A DNA stretch of 64,000 nucleotides from Terriglobia bacterium (GTDB taxonomy: Bacteria > Acidobacteriota > Terriglobia > Terriglobales > Acidobacteriaceae), in the NCBI GenBank assembly GCA_020073495.1, contig JAIQFD010000001.1, positions 1 through 64,000 on the forward strand, in the 5' to 3' direction. The notes under the pieces are model-generated. The model was not told the origin of the DNA and searched no databases. It saw nothing but the letters and a program-made list of their open reading frames with translations. Both the position numbers and the translations under genes were made by a program. Below, piece after piece: positions 17,490 through 25,360 of the stretch (positions are counted from its first letter, which is position 1; every line of letters starts with the position of its first letter).

Positions 17490-19310
17490 CTATCCTGCCG
17501 GCCGGATCCGTCGCGCGCCCACCGCCTGCTGCGCTGGCGGACCTCCCGGTTTCTGCCGGAGATTCGCTGCATCGCCCGGCAACCTTGCATTGGCGTCTCG
17601 GAGCGCTGGGGGGATTTCCAGATGTTTCCGCAGCAAGAAGTTGTCCATCATCAAAGCGTCGACACCAGAAGAGTAGAAGCTCCTTACCGCATCCCTGGGC
17701 GACACAACCAAGGGCTCGCCAAAGAGATTGAACGAGGTGTTGACCAGGATCGGTGCGGGACCCTGCTCGCCAAAGCGCTTGAGCAGACGCCAAAACAGGG
17801 GGTTGGCCTCACGCTGTACGACCTGCAGCCGCACGCGATTTTCTGGCATCAAGAAATCCCGCAACGGGCCGTCCACCGCCGGGCGGGCCCAGCCAAGCGA
17901 GGACATGAGGTGCGACAGCATGGAACACTCGAACCACTGCCGACAATCCTCCTCCGGGACAGCCAACGCGAAGGGCCGGAACCACTCGCGGTGCTTCACG
18001 AAGTCGTTGAGGTTTTCACGCACGTACGGAGCCCAGGGTGACGCCAGCAAGCTACGATTCCCCAGTGCGCGTGAGCCGAACTCAGTGGCTCCTTGGTACC
18101 AGGCAACGATCTTGCCGGCCTGAAAAAGTTGCACCGCGGCATCGAGTATTCGCAGTTCCGTATCCAAGATGGAATAGGTGCATTTGCAGTTGTCCAGGAC
18201 GTCCTTGATCTCCTGACGGCTGTATTTCGGACCCAAGTACACCGAAGGAGTGGACTCGCTACGAGGTTTTCCCAGCACCCGGTGCCAGGCCAGATAACCG
18301 GCGCCGAGCGCGCAGCCTGCATTGCCGGGAGCCACGGGGACAAATACCCGCGCGCCTACTTTCTTCTCGATGTCAGAGACCAGCAGCGTGTTCTGGAAAA
18401 GCCCGCCGGCCAGGCAGACATTCTCGACCTGCTCCCGCTTGCAGTAGAACTCGATCAGATCGCTGATCACCTGGGCGCATGCTTGCTGCAAGCTGGTTGC
18501 CAGCGCCTTTGCCTGATCCTGGGAGGGGACTTCCCCGGGAGTCAGGCCAACCTTGCGGTAGAAGTGTGTTGAAAACGCGACTGCGCCCGAGAGCCCGCGA
18601 TTGAAGTACTTGAAGTTGACGTGCGGGTGTGGCTCCGGGGGGCGCCGGAGCATGTCCAGGAACACGTCGCGGTGAACAGGTTCGCCCTCAAGACTGACCC
18701 ACTGGACCTTGTGTTCGTCCTGGTGCGGGCGAAAGCCCAGCAGCGCGGTCACCTGGGAATACACCCAGCCCAGAGAATGAGGGAACGGGATCCGGCGCAG
18801 GGCGTGAATCTCGTTCCCGACGCCGAGCGCCACCGCACACGAGCAGCCGTCCCCTTCTTCGTCCATGGTGATGATCAGGGCGCGATCGAACGAGGAGGCG
18901 TAAAAGGCGCTGGCCGCGTGACAGTCGTGGTGGTCTAAGCTGAGCACCTTCGAGCGATGGACTCCACTGACCTCGGCCAGGCGGCGGGAATTGCTGAGTT
19001 CGCGCAACAGCACTCCCAGTTCCCGGGCGCTGGAATATGCGCCAGCTATGGGCGCGCGGACGGCGCGCCGCAAATGGAACGAAGACTTGCTGATCCAACC
19101 GGACCAGGGGCGTGTAGCGGATGCGATCAGGCCCACACCGCGCCAGTCAACCCCTGCTTTGCTCAGACAATATCGAATGGCGGCTTGCGGCAGACCCCGC
19201 GCGGGCAGGCGTGTCAGTTTCCTTTCCTCGATCGCAGCCAGCGGCGTCCCGTCGCTGAACAGCGCCGCTGCAGGATCGTGTTCAAAGGCCGACAGTCCCA
19301 GAATCAGCAT
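17490..19310 (-). CDS. Carbamoyltransferase (NodU/CmcH family), second of a tandem pair
   Basis: 606 residues. The N-terminal Kae1-like domain has LGLSAFEHDPAAALF and the metal-binding HHDCH (H127, H128, H131); the C-terminal part has VAWYQGATEFGSRALGNRS and the late motif PILVNTSFNLFGEPLV, all characteristic of O-carbamoyltransferases. Family members transfer the carbamoyl group of carbamoyl phosphate, via carbamoyl-AMP, to a sugar hydroxyl. The last 30 or so residues are not conserved. It lies 54 bp after the other carbamoyltransferase gene. The two differ a lot, so they should carbamoylate different positions or different sugars. Confidence 0.9.
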   Translation of the reverse strand: MLILGLSAFEHDPAAALFSDGTPLAAIEERKLTRLPARGLPQAAIRYCLSKAGVDWRGVGLIASATRPWSGWISKSSFHLRRAVRAPIAGAYSSARELGVLLRELSNSRRLAEVSGVHRSKVLSLDHHDCHAASAFYASSFDRALIITMDEEGDGCSCAVALGVGNEIHALRRIPFPHSLGWVYSQVTALLGFRPHQDEHKVQWVSLEGEPVHRDVFLDMLRRPPEPHPHVNFKYFNRGLSGAVAFSTHFYRKVGLTPGEVPSQDQAKALATSLQQACAQVISDLIEFYCKREQVENVCLAGGLFQNTLLVSDIEKKVGARVFVPVAPGNAGCALGAGYLAWHRVLGKPRSESTPSVYLGPKYSRQEIKDVLDNCKCTYSILDTELRILDAAVQLFQAGKIVAWYQGATEFGSRALGNRSLLASPWAPYVRENLNDFVKHREWFRPFALAVPEEDCRQWFECSMLSHLMSSLGWARPAVDGPLRDFLMPENRVRLQVVQREANPLFWRLLKRFGEQGPAPILVNTSFNLFGEPLVVSPRDAVRSFYSSGVDALMMDNFLLRKHLEIPPALRDANARLPGDAANLRQKPGGPPAQQAVGARRIRPAG

Positions 19311-19364
19311 CGTCCACCTCTAGTCGACGGTCAGGCCGGGCCTTGCGGTCACACGCCAGGCTGC

Positions 19365-21149
19365 TCAGGCGCCATTCTTTTCGACCAGAAAATTCTCCAG
19401 CACGAGGCAGTCCATTTCGCTTTTCGAGAAAGTCGAGAATGCGTTCGCCGGGGTTGTGACGATCGGCTCTCCCCTGAGATTGAAGGAAGTGTTGAGCACA
19501 ACCGGCACGCCGGTCGCCTGCCCGAACCGCTGGATCAATTCGTAATAGCGCGGACTCTCGGTCTGAAAAACGGTCTGCAGACGACCCGTTCCATCGACGT
19601 GAGTGATCGCCGGAAGAGTGGCCTGTTGCGAGGTCCTCACCGGCACCACGTAAAGCATGTATCGCGCGGGATAATGGCGGGATGCTTGCGGAAAATCGAA
19701 GTAAGTCTCCGTACACTCGGACAACACGGATGGGGCGAACGGACGATAGGGCTCGCGAAACTTGATCTTAGCGTTCACGATGTCCTTCATCTCCGGGTTG
19801 CGGGCGTCCGCCAGGATGCTTCGGTTCCCCAGCGCTCGCGGCCCCCATTCAAACCGCCCCTGATACCAGCCGATCACCTTTCCCTGCATCAGGCGGTCCA
19901 CGACGAGGTCCAGCAGTTGATCCTCGTTCTGGATCTCCCGGTGCGAAATGTGATTCTCGGTGAGGAAACCACTGATTTCGCCGCGGGAATAGGACTTGCC
20001 CCAATAGGCATGCTGCATGGTGAACGTCCGCGGCTTGCCCAGGAGCATGTTGTAGGCCCAGAGGGCGGCACCCAGAGCTCCGCCTCCATCCCCTGCCGCG
20101 GGCTGTATATACAACTCCTCAAAAGGGGTCTCGCGCAGGATCCGGGAGTTAGCCACGCTGTTCAGCCCGACCCCGCCGGCGATGCACAGGCGTTTCTGGC
20201 CGGTCTCGCGGTGTAGCTGCTGCGCCATCCCCAGCAGCAGCTCTTCGGTCACCTTCTGAATGCTGGCGGCAATGTCTGCATAGTGCTGGTTGACGCGGCA
20301 AAGCTCGCGATAATTGCCCGGAGGGTCTCCGAAATACTTGGGGAAGCCCGTGACCTCGGTGAAAAACTGCAGCTTGGGCGAACGCGGTTCGCCGAACAAC
20401 TCCACGAAACGGCGGTTGTAGGTGTGTTCGGTGGAGTGATGGAAACTGAAATAGTCCATGTCAAGGGAGAAGGAGCCGTCGGCGTTCTGGTGGACCAGTT
20501 TCCACACCTTGTCCACGTAGCGCGGCTGGCCATAGGGCGCCATGCCCATGACCTTGTACTCTCCCTCATTGACCTCGAATCCCAGAAAGGCGGTAAAAGC
20601 GCTGTACAGCAGGCCGAGCGAATGGGGGAATTGCATCTGCTTGTGCAACTGGATCCGGTTGCCCTTTCCAGTACCGGTTGTTCCCGTCACCCACTCGCCG
20701 ACGCCGTCCACGGTCAGAATGGCGGCCTCGTCGAAGGGCGAACACAGGAAGGCGCTGGCGGCATGCGACAGGTGATGCTCGCAGAACAGCACCTTCTCCT
20801 TGGGAATGTTCAGTTCGGCTTCGATCGTGCTGCCCACCCAAAGCTTGTCGAGCATCCACGTGATCATGGACTCTCGAAAGACCTTCCAGGACTTTGGGTA
20901 GGTCTGCAGCACCGTCATCAGGATGCGGTCCAGCTTGCGGAAGGGCTTTTCGAAAAAAGCCACGTAATCCAGGTCAGGACCCTGGATTCCCGCCGTCTCC
21001 AAACAGAAACGGATTGCCTGGTGAGGAAAGGCAAAATCGTGTTTGATACGGGAGAAGCGCTCTTCCTCGGCCGCCGCAATCAATTGCCCGTCGCGGATCA
21101 GGACGGCTGCGGCGTCGTGGTAGTAACAGGATATGCCCAGGATGTCCAT
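19365..21149 (-). CDS. Carbamoyltransferase (NodU/CmcH family), first of a tandem pair
   Basis: 594 residues. Opens MDILGISCYYHDAAAVLI; HHLSH (H125, H126, H129) is the metal site of the Kae1-like domain. VIGWYQGRFEWGPRALGNRS and VVLNTSFNLRGEP complete the carbamoyltransferase signature, and the ending VLENFLVEKN is typical. It starts directly after the stop of the small membrane gene (21150-21374), so translation is coupled. Together with the DUF5989 gene this is a conserved trio in sugar and natural-product carbamoylation operons (known association). A scar of a second copy of this gene, only its last 12 codons, is at 33289. Confidence 0.92.
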   Translation of the reverse strand: MDILGISCYYHDAAAVLIRDGQLIAAAEEERFSRIKHDFAFPHQAIRFCLETAGIQGPDLDYVAFFEKPFRKLDRILMTVLQTYPKSWKVFRESMITWMLDKLWVGSTIEAELNIPKEKVLFCEHHLSHAASAFLCSPFDEAAILTVDGVGEWVTGTTGTGKGNRIQLHKQMQFPHSLGLLYSAFTAFLGFEVNEGEYKVMGMAPYGQPRYVDKVWKLVHQNADGSFSLDMDYFSFHHSTEHTYNRRFVELFGEPRSPKLQFFTEVTGFPKYFGDPPGNYRELCRVNQHYADIAASIQKVTEELLLGMAQQLHRETGQKRLCIAGGVGLNSVANSRILRETPFEELYIQPAAGDGGGALGAALWAYNMLLGKPRTFTMQHAYWGKSYSRGEISGFLTENHISHREIQNEDQLLDLVVDRLMQGKVIGWYQGRFEWGPRALGNRSILADARNPEMKDIVNAKIKFREPYRPFAPSVLSECTETYFDFPQASRHYPARYMLYVVPVRTSQQATLPAITHVDGTGRLQTVFQTESPRYYELIQRFGQATGVPVVLNTSFNLRGEPIVTTPANAFSTFSKSEMDCLVLENFLVEKNGA

Positions 21150-21374
21150 CTACCACTGCCGCCGAGCCCAATCCAGTTCGGCAGTCTCCTCCTTCGAGTG
21201 TGGCATCCAGTTCTCCGGCCGCCGCTTGATGCGGAGGGGATCCCCAAACCAGCGCACCGCCAAGCCCAACGGCAAGACCAGCACTCCGTAGATCAGCGTG
21301 AGCAAGACCCGGGCCTGGAAGTTCCCGATCTTCTGGGCCAGCCGTTTCCACGAATTCCAGAGGCGCTTAAGCAT
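21150..21374 (-). CDS. Small membrane protein of the carbamoyltransferase operon (SxtJ-like)
   Basis: 74 residues with one to two hydrophobic segments (about 22-45) between basic ends. RWFGDPLRIKRRPENWMP is a characteristic tail. It sits between the DUF5989 gene and the carbamoyltransferase gene, the position normally held by the SxtJ membrane protein; the sequence is shorter than typical SxtJ proteins, so the identity is by context. It may help anchor the soluble carbamoyltransferase at the membrane (inference). The first 26 codons of a duplicate remain at 33326-33398. Confidence 0.65.
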   Translation of the reverse strand: MLKRLWNSWKRLAQKIGNFQARVLLTLIYGVLVLPLGLAVRWFGDPLRIKRRPENWMPHSKEETAELDWARRQW

Positions 21375-21383
21375 GTGGGCGAC

Positions 21384-21563
21384 CTAGAAAAGGGTGTAGA
21401 TGAACGGGGCAATCGCCGAGCTTTGCGCCAGCAGCAGCAGCAGGGTGAACAGCAAGAGCACAACGATCATCGGTATCATCCACCAGCGCTTGTTGGCGGC
21501 GAGAAAGGACAGGAGTTCGCCGGCGATGCCAAAACGCCGGGCCGCAGTCCGCACGAAGCCCAT
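21384..21563 (-). CDS. DUF5989 family small membrane protein
   Basis: 59 residues from the ATG at 21563, with AAGGAG a few bases upstream. MGFVRTAARRFGIAGELLSF, then LAANKRWWMIPMIVVLLLF and a C-terminal AIAPFIYTLF match the DUF5989 family, which is found next to carbamoyltransferases and SxtJ proteins. A single membrane helix follows the WW. Nine bases separate it from the next gene, so it opens the carbamoyltransferase operon. The dyad element at 21679-21715 lies upstream. A nearly identical intact copy lies at 33408-33587. Confidence 0.85.
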   Translation of the reverse strand: MGFVRTAARRFGIAGELLSFLAANKRWWMIPMIVVLLLFTLLLLLAQSSAIAPFIYTLF

Positions 21564-21678
21564 GGGATCTCCTTCTCCGGGATAGTATCAAAAGGCTTAC
21601 TGTGCAATTGGGATTCCAAAAAGACTAGCGTGTAACTTACTCATCCCCAAGAGGATGATAGCGTTGGTGAGACCCCAG

Positions 21679-21715
21679 GGAAAGTTTATTTCCTTCTGAT
21701 GTGCAAAAGTTTGCA
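21679..21715. promoter_or_regulatory. Bipartite dyad element, copy B
   Basis: GGAAA-GTTTA-TTTCC (21679-21693) is a perfect 5-bp inverted repeat. Six bases later comes TGTGCAA-AAGT-TTGCA (21700-21715). It lies about 115 bp upstream of the DUF5989 start on the minus strand. The flanking sequence, including CCAAGAGGATGAT, is shared with copy D at 33705. Confidence 0.6.
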
Positions 21716-21900
21716 ACTAGGCCGCAGACTACTGCGCCAGCTGTTCTTCCGCCTCCGACCGGTAACTGGAGTAGATCCAGCCGGAACTGTCTCGGTTGCT
21801 CGGCCTGGCTGGTGCTAGTAGAGTGGCGGGCAGACCGAGGCCATGACTCTCGCCTTCAGCTTTTCCGGAGCGTCGTGCCCAGGGGCGGGGAGCTGACTGG

Positions 21901-22182
21901 ATGCGGCCAATTGGCCAGCGTTGGAAAGCCCTGACCTTCGATGTCGACGGGGCACTCTATGACCAGGGGCCAGGGCGGAGGGCGATGCTCTGCCGCGTGC
22001 TGCGGGAGGACCGCTTTGGTTTCGAACCCGAAGTGACCGCAAAGATCGCCAAGATCGACTGCCGGATCTACGAGGTCCCCATCTCCTACCGAGGGCGCAC
22101 TTACGCGGAAGGGAAAAAGATCACTTGGAGAGACGGCATCCGGGGCGTCTGGTGCACCCTCCGCTATAACCTCTTCGACTGA
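21901..22182 (+). pseudogene. Chimera of a HAD-hydrolase start and a GT2 glycosyltransferase tail
   Basis: A single 93-codon frame joins two unrelated pieces. Residues about 9-36 (ALTFDVDGALYDQGPGRRA) are the opening of a HAD-type hydrolase, including the DxD nucleophile. From about residue 37 it reads DRFGFEPEVTAKIAK, CRIYEVPISYRGRTY and EGKKITWRDG, which is the usual C-terminus of DPM1-like GT2 enzymes. Neither piece can work alone. The in-frame fusion looks like the product of a deletion between two former genes, probably without function. Confidence 0.65.
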
Positions 22183-22251
22183 ATGGACTCCACCCTGAGG
22201 GGATGAAGCACAGGCGGTCAGCGGCGACCCGAACCGAGCCGGTCGCGGGAG

Positions 22252-22360
22252 TCAGACCTCGCCGATGGCGCTGATGCGGTACCACCGGACCAGGGCGATG
22301 ATCATGACCCAACCCACAAGAGTCCCAAGCTGAGGGTAGTTCTTGGCACTCCGCTTGCTC
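22252..22360 (-). pseudogene. C-terminal scrap of an unidentified membrane protein
   Basis: The minus frame ending at TGA (22252-22254) reads GWVMIIALVRWYRISAIGEV, a membrane helix with a short polar tail; an upstream in-frame stop near 22360 leaves only about 35 codons. A shorter echo (RIGGIGAI plus stop) sits at 15259-15285 in a like position upstream of another transcription unit. This suggests the tail of a gene once present at both places. I do not recognise the family. Confidence 0.4.
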
Positions 22361-22472
22361 TAGCCTCCCTGTAGGTGTGTTTCTATTCCCAATGGGTTAG
22401 GATGATGGTAGGACCGTGGGGTGGGGAGGGCGAGATCCTAGCCCTCGCAGCAAGCCAGAGAAAGATACAAGA

Positions 22473-23591
22473 ATGTCTCTCCTAAGGCGGGCAATTCGTC
22501 ACGCCAAGCTGTCGGTGCGGGCGCGAAAGCACCACGACCGGCAGACCCCGCCCTTTCTCATCGTCTTCATCAACTCCATCTGCAACCTGACATGCGAGCA
22601 TTGCTTTTATTGGAAGAACCTCAACCGGCGCGACGATCTGACCTATGCCGAGTTTGAGAAGCTCTCCCAGGAATTAGGGACTTTTGAGATTCTTAACCTC
22701 TCAGGCGGCGAGCCCTTCATCCGCCAGGAATTCGCAGATATCTGTTCCCTGTTCGTTCGCAACAACCGGGTCAAGCAGATTTACGTGCCCACCAACGGAT
22801 ACTTCACCGAGCGCACAGAGAAAGAGCTTAGGCAACTGCTGACACTTCCGTCCCTGCAGCGCTTCGTCTGCGAAATCTCCCTCGATGGCATGCCCGAATA
22901 CCACAACCGTTTCCGTGGCAATCCCAAGTCCTTTGAGAAGGCCATGGAAACCTATGCCATGCTGGCAGAAATGCAGAAGGCCGAACCCCGGCTGCGCATC
23001 CACGCCAACACGGTGGCCATGAGCGAGAACATGCAGGAGACGTGGCAGTTGACCGAGTACCTGCACGAACATTGCCCCTCCATGGAGCACCACAATCTGG
23101 CCATCATCCGCGGGGACCGCAAGAATCCTTCTCTGGAGGGCCCGGCTCTGGCGCAATACCAGGAGCTCTACGCTCACGTGGCCGATGTGTGGAAGGACCG
23201 GGAACAGAACCGCTTCGGCTCGGTGGTCGAACCCATGCTGCAGTGGGCCAAGATCCAGACCATCGAGACCCAGTCGCAGTATGTGCCCTGCAAGGCCGGA
23301 ATCCTTTCTGGCGTCGTCTACGCCAACGGGGACGTGAGCTTCTGCGAAACTCATCCGCCGCTCGGCAACCTGCGGCAGAAGAGCTTCTTCGAGATCTGGG
23401 ATTCGCCGGAGGCCAAGACCCTGCGCGCTCAGGTACACGCCAAGGAATGCTTCTGCACCAATGAGGTCTTCCTCTGGCCGAGTATCGTCTTCCAGCCCAT
23501 CCAGCTCACCAAGGCGGCCATTGGCGCCAACATTCTCAGCACAGGACGCACGTTTCACGCCGATCTCGCCCTTGGAAAGAGCGAAAAATAG
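22473..23591 (+). CDS. Radical SAM protein with SPASM-like C-terminal domain
   Basis: 372 residues from the ATG at 22473 (MSLLRRAIRHAK); the open frame begins at 22416 but the extra 19 residues look non-coding. The [4Fe-4S]/SAM motif is C37-x3-C41-x2-C44 (CNLTCEHC), followed by LNLSGGEPF. The C-terminal part has a cysteine set PCKAGILSG, SFCETHPPLGNL and CFCTNE that would bind an auxiliary cluster as in SPASM proteins. It probably modifies a sugar, lipid or peptide by radical chemistry; the substrate is unknown. It is divergent from the carbamoyltransferase operon. A frameshifted tail of a second copy lies at 33772-34006. Confidence 0.85.
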   Translation: MSLLRRAIRHAKLSVRARKHHDRQTPPFLIVFINSICNLTCEHCFYWKNLNRRDDLTYAEFEKLSQELGTFEILNLSGGEPFIRQEFADICSLFVRNNRVKQIYVPTNGYFTERTEKELRQLLTLPSLQRFVCEISLDGMPEYHNRFRGNPKSFEKAMETYAMLAEMQKAEPRLRIHANTVAMSENMQETWQLTEYLHEHCPSMEHHNLAIIRGDRKNPSLEGPALAQYQELYAHVADVWKDREQNRFGSVVEPMLQWAKIQTIETQSQYVPCKAGILSGVVYANGDVSFCETHPPLGNLRQKSFFEIWDSPEAKTLRAQVHAKECFCTNEVFLWPSIVFQPIQLTKAAIGANILSTGRTFHADLALGKSEK

Positions 23592-23630
23592 ATGTGGCCC
23601 GCCGTCGGAAGACGGAGGCGTTCCCGCTGA

Positions 23631-23976
23631 AGATCGTCGTACATGGGTTGCAGGGCATCCGGCGCGACGACGACGTCGGCGTCGACGAATACGACGATGT
23701 CCCCCGCCGCCTGTTCGACGCCCAAGTTGCGTGCGCCCCCCGCGCCCATATTGCGGGAGTGCGGAGATAACGCGCTCCGTGCCGCTTCACAATCTCCGGA
23801 GTGTTGTCCGTGGAGCAGTCGTCGGCCACGAGAAGCTCAAAATCGCGATAGCTTGACCGTCGCAAGCCTTCCAGGCAGCGCGACAATTGCATGCGGCCGT
23901 TGTGCACCGGCACGATCACACTTACCGGCATGGCCTTCGCTGTCGCGTTCACCGGACCAGTTACGGATGTCGACAT
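23631..23976 (-). pseudogene. Truncated, frameshifted copy of the 13941-15038 GT2 glycosyltransferase
   Basis: From the ATG at 23976 the frame reads GPVNATAKAMPVSVIVPVHN and then LLVADDCSTDNTPEIVKRHG, nearly the same as the intact GT2 protein. Near 23752 one base is missing, after which the neighbouring frame continues MGAGGARNLGVEQAAGDIVV with the DxD motif. Similarity ends at the residues YDDL (about 23631), right behind the radical SAM gene. So about 115 of 365 codons remain. The upstream region, with dyad element C, is also copied. Confidence 0.85.
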
Positions 23977-24131
23977 CGGAAACACCGCTTAAGCCTGAGG
24001 TCCTGGGATTGAGCGTCGTTGTGAGGAGCTTCACTCTAGTTTTGACAACTCACCTGCCATAGCTGAGTAGCGCAACCAGACGTAAATCCAACAACTTACG
24101 GGATATTCGCCGCTGAAGATTTCGCGCTTTT

Positions 24132-24166
24132 GGAAAATCTATTCCTATTAAGCGCAAACTCTTGCG
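24132..24166. promoter_or_regulatory. Bipartite dyad element, copy C
   Basis: GGAA-AATCTA-TTCC (24132-24145), 5 bases, then AGCGCAA-ACTC-TTGCG (24151-24166). Here both arms changed together, from TGCAA/TTGCA to CGCAA/TTGCG, which keeps the symmetry. It lies about 170 bp upstream of the GT2 pseudogene and the flanks (ACTTACGG, CGCCGCTGAAGATTT) match those of copy A at 15165-15195. Confidence 0.55.
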
Positions 24167-24299
24167 GCTTGGAAGAGCAGGATGCCGTTGGCCTTGCGGC
24201 TGCGACCGCTTCGGTGTGCGCTGCCTGCGCTCACAGCTAAGACGACACGCGTTGTGCGAACCTGTCAGTGAGTGGAGGTGCCAGTAGCCGCCTGGCCTT

Positions 24300-24509
24300 G
24301 TATGGCAAACCCGGCTTGGAGAGAAGGAGAATGATGAGCCGCGCGGCAGTCGAGTAAAGCGGATGCCGGGTGTCGCCGGGAAAGATCGTGACAATCTCTG
24401 CCAGCGGGCGGCGGACTGTAATGACGAGAAAGTAGATTTCGTCCCACCAGAGCCCCTTGTCCGCCCCGATGAGCCGCAGGGCCCCCGCTACCATGGTCAG
24501 AGCTGACAC
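24300..24509 (-). pseudogene. N-terminal remnant of a GT39-like membrane glycosyltransferase
   Basis: The frame from 24509 reads MVAGALRLIGADKGLWWDEI, then TVRRPLAEIVTIFPGDTRHP and LYSTAARLIILLL. This follows the start of the intact protein at 40693-42189 (MVVAAVLRAIGLDRDLWLDEL, TVRRPLWEILTLFPGDNQHM) with the WxDE catalytic loop conserved. After about 65 residues the similarity ends and a stop soon follows, so some 430 codons are missing. Confidence 0.75.
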
Positions 24510-24601
24510 GCACAGCCGGGCACGGCAAGTGCAGCTTAGCCCATCCGCCGCCGACCTTGTCGCCGTACATCATGCTCCTTCCCCCGCTGCTCGAGCCATC
24601 C

Positions 24602-25360
24602 CTAACGCTCGCCATCCGACGCACCCGCGGCTGCTCCTTTGGCGGCCTCACCGACAGCCGCCGGCGCAGCCACCGGCCGCACGCCTTTCATTCCTTCCCA
24701 GAGGATTCGCCCCAGGAAGCGGAAACCGTGTTGGACTACACGCGACTTCATCTCGCCCCCCGCGCGCGCGCGCTCGTGGCTGACAACTTCCACCACCTTG
24801 TAGCCTTTCCGCAGCGTGTTCGCGATGATCTCGATCTCGATCTCGAACATCCGCGATGTGTATCGGAAGTCCGTGAAGATATCACGCCGGAAAAGCTTGT
24901 AGCCGTTGAGCGCATCGGAAAGATAACGACCCGTGCACAGCCCTAACGTAGCGCTGAGGAAGACGTTTCCCAGCGCGCGCACGTGGTTGTACTCTTCGCT
25001 TCCGCCAAAAACCCGCGAACCAATCACCAGGCCGACGCCGTCACGCATGGCAACGAGGAAGTCCGGCATGTCCTCGGGCCGATGTGAATAGTCGGCATCC
25101 ATCATCAGCAATAGCTCGCCCGTCGCGGCTTCGAAGCCGGCACGCAAGGCGTTGCCCTTGCCTGGCTTCCGCCGGTTTTCCACGACCGTGGCGCCCCACT
25201 GGCGCGCGATTGCTGCCGTGCGGTCGCGGCTATGGTCGTCGACGCAAATCACTTCGACCGCGTAGCCTCGCAACGTACGGATGGTCCGCGACAAGTCCTC
25301 CAACACTCTCCCGAGCGTCGCCTCTTCGTCCTTGGCCGGTATAATCACACTAAGTTTCAC
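24602..25360 (-). CDS. GT2 glycosyltransferase, dolichyl-phosphate-mannose/glucose synthase type
   Basis: 252 residues. Starts MKLSVIIPAKDEEATL; VDDHSRD at 40-46 and the DxD motif MMDAD (D88, D90) form the GT-A catalytic site. LSDALNGYKLFRRD and EIEIEII are typical of DPM1-like enzymes. No C-terminal membrane segments; the last 25 residues are alanine-rich and dispensable-looking. It probably charges polyprenyl phosphate with a sugar, the donor needed by the GT-C membrane enzymes here. The start overlaps the end of the methyltransferase gene by four bases (ATGA), so it is the last gene of a three-gene operon. Confidence 0.88.
   Translation of the reverse strand: MKLSVIIPAKDEEATLGRVLEDLSRTIRTLRGYAVEVICVDDHSRDRTAAIARQWGATVVENRRKPGKGNALRAGFEAATGELLLMMDADYSHRPEDMPDFLVAMRDGVGLVIGSRVFGGSEEYNHVRALGNVFLSATLGLCTGRYLSDALNGYKLFRRDIFTDFRYTSRMFEIEIEIIANTLRKGYKVVEVVSHERARAGGEMKSRVVQHGFRFLGRILWEGMKGVRPVAAPAAVGEAAKGAAAGASDGER

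Noticed and set aside
20283-21635. 450-codon plus-strand frame opposite the carbamoyltransferase
   Set aside because: No family motifs; the minus strand carries a complete, well-conserved carbamoyltransferase in the same place.
24750-24775. Run of alternating CG bases as Z-DNA or a control element
   Set aside because: It lies inside the DPM-like gene and simply codes for ERARAGG; a similar run in the 48997 gene is also coding.
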